DNA from: Ilumatobacteraceae bacterium
GTDB lineage: Bacteria; Actinomycetota; Acidimicrobiia; Acidimicrobiales; Ilumatobacteraceae
Direction: 5' to 3'
Assembly (NCBI GenBank): GCA_023257035.1
Contig: JALRDI010000318.1
Location: 1 to 5,906 of the forward strand
Length of the DNA: 5,906 nucleotides
The translations under genes were made by a program, and so were the position numbers. Positions 5,892 through 5,906 of the stretch are shown here, in pieces; position 1 is the stretch's first letter; each line of letters begins with the position of its first letter. The notes beneath the pieces were generated by a model, which did not search any database, was not told the DNA's origin, and saw only the letters and a list, made by a program, of their open reading frames with translations.

Positions 5892-5906
5892 AACGCGTTC
5901 CGCGTT
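5892..5906. repeat. Short perfect inverted repeat, 6-bp arms with 3-base loop
   Basis: AACGCG, loop TTC, CGCGTT form a perfect six-pair hairpin that reaches the window edge and might continue outside it. It lies seven bases from the larger inverted repeat at 5861-5884. Its role is unknown. Confidence 0.6.

Noticed and set aside
5798..5906. A tRNA split by an intron or insertion in the D arm
   Set aside because: Known bacterial tRNA introns sit in or near the anticodon loop, no intron core motifs are seen in the 46 bases available, and no 5' exon is visible. It cannot be fully excluded because the window ends.

Overview
The window looks like ordinary chromosomal sequence from an actinobacterium of moderate GC content, possibly one of the Acidimicrobiia. 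Three things suggest this. An MgtE-N/CBS gene is coupled to a DUF1003 gene, a pairing I recall from actinobacteria including mycobacteria. Several genes have a TANNNT box 6-7 bases before the start codon, as in leaderless actinobacterial transcription. A tiny PPRHGGW-type membrane protein is also present. The lineage is an inference from gene content.

Layout, left to right. Positions 1-726 (minus) hold the N-terminal 242 codons of a VAO-type FAD-linked sugar-lactone oxidase whose C-terminus lies outside the window. A 41-base divergent gap carries back-to-back promoter candidates. Positions 768-2843 (plus) encode a 691-residue molybdopterin (bis-MGD) oxidoreductase with an N-terminal 4Fe-4S site and a probable cysteine Mo ligand. 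Positions 2870-4120 (plus) encode a soluble PRC-barrel/MgtE-N/CBS protein, overlapping by 4 bases the DUF1003 membrane protein at 4117-4644. Converging on these, and overlapping the DUF1003 gene by 16 bases, is a minus-strand pair: a 49-residue single-span membrane protein (5701-5552) and a saccharopine-dehydrogenase-like Rossmann protein (5555-4629), again joined by a 4-base overlap.

The right end is the oddest part. A minus-strand tRNA-Ile(GAU)-like sequence with an intact 3' part, followed by a strong intrinsic terminator, lacks a matching 5' acceptor strand, has a damaged D stem and has G instead of the invariant U at position 33. Immediately upstream of the break are two perfect or near-perfect hairpins. 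This is best read as a broken tRNA, plausibly the distal attachment-site copy left by an element integrated at a tRNA gene, with the element lying beyond position 5906. No integrase is in view.

Functional links: the MgtE-N/CBS and DUF1003 products probably work together at the membrane, perhaps in Mg2+ or nucleotide sensing. The two minus-strand coupled genes are probably co-expressed. The two redox enzymes at the left share a promoter region, but nothing in the sequence ties their substrates together. I found no complete mobile element, CRISPR array or clearly new multi-gene system.
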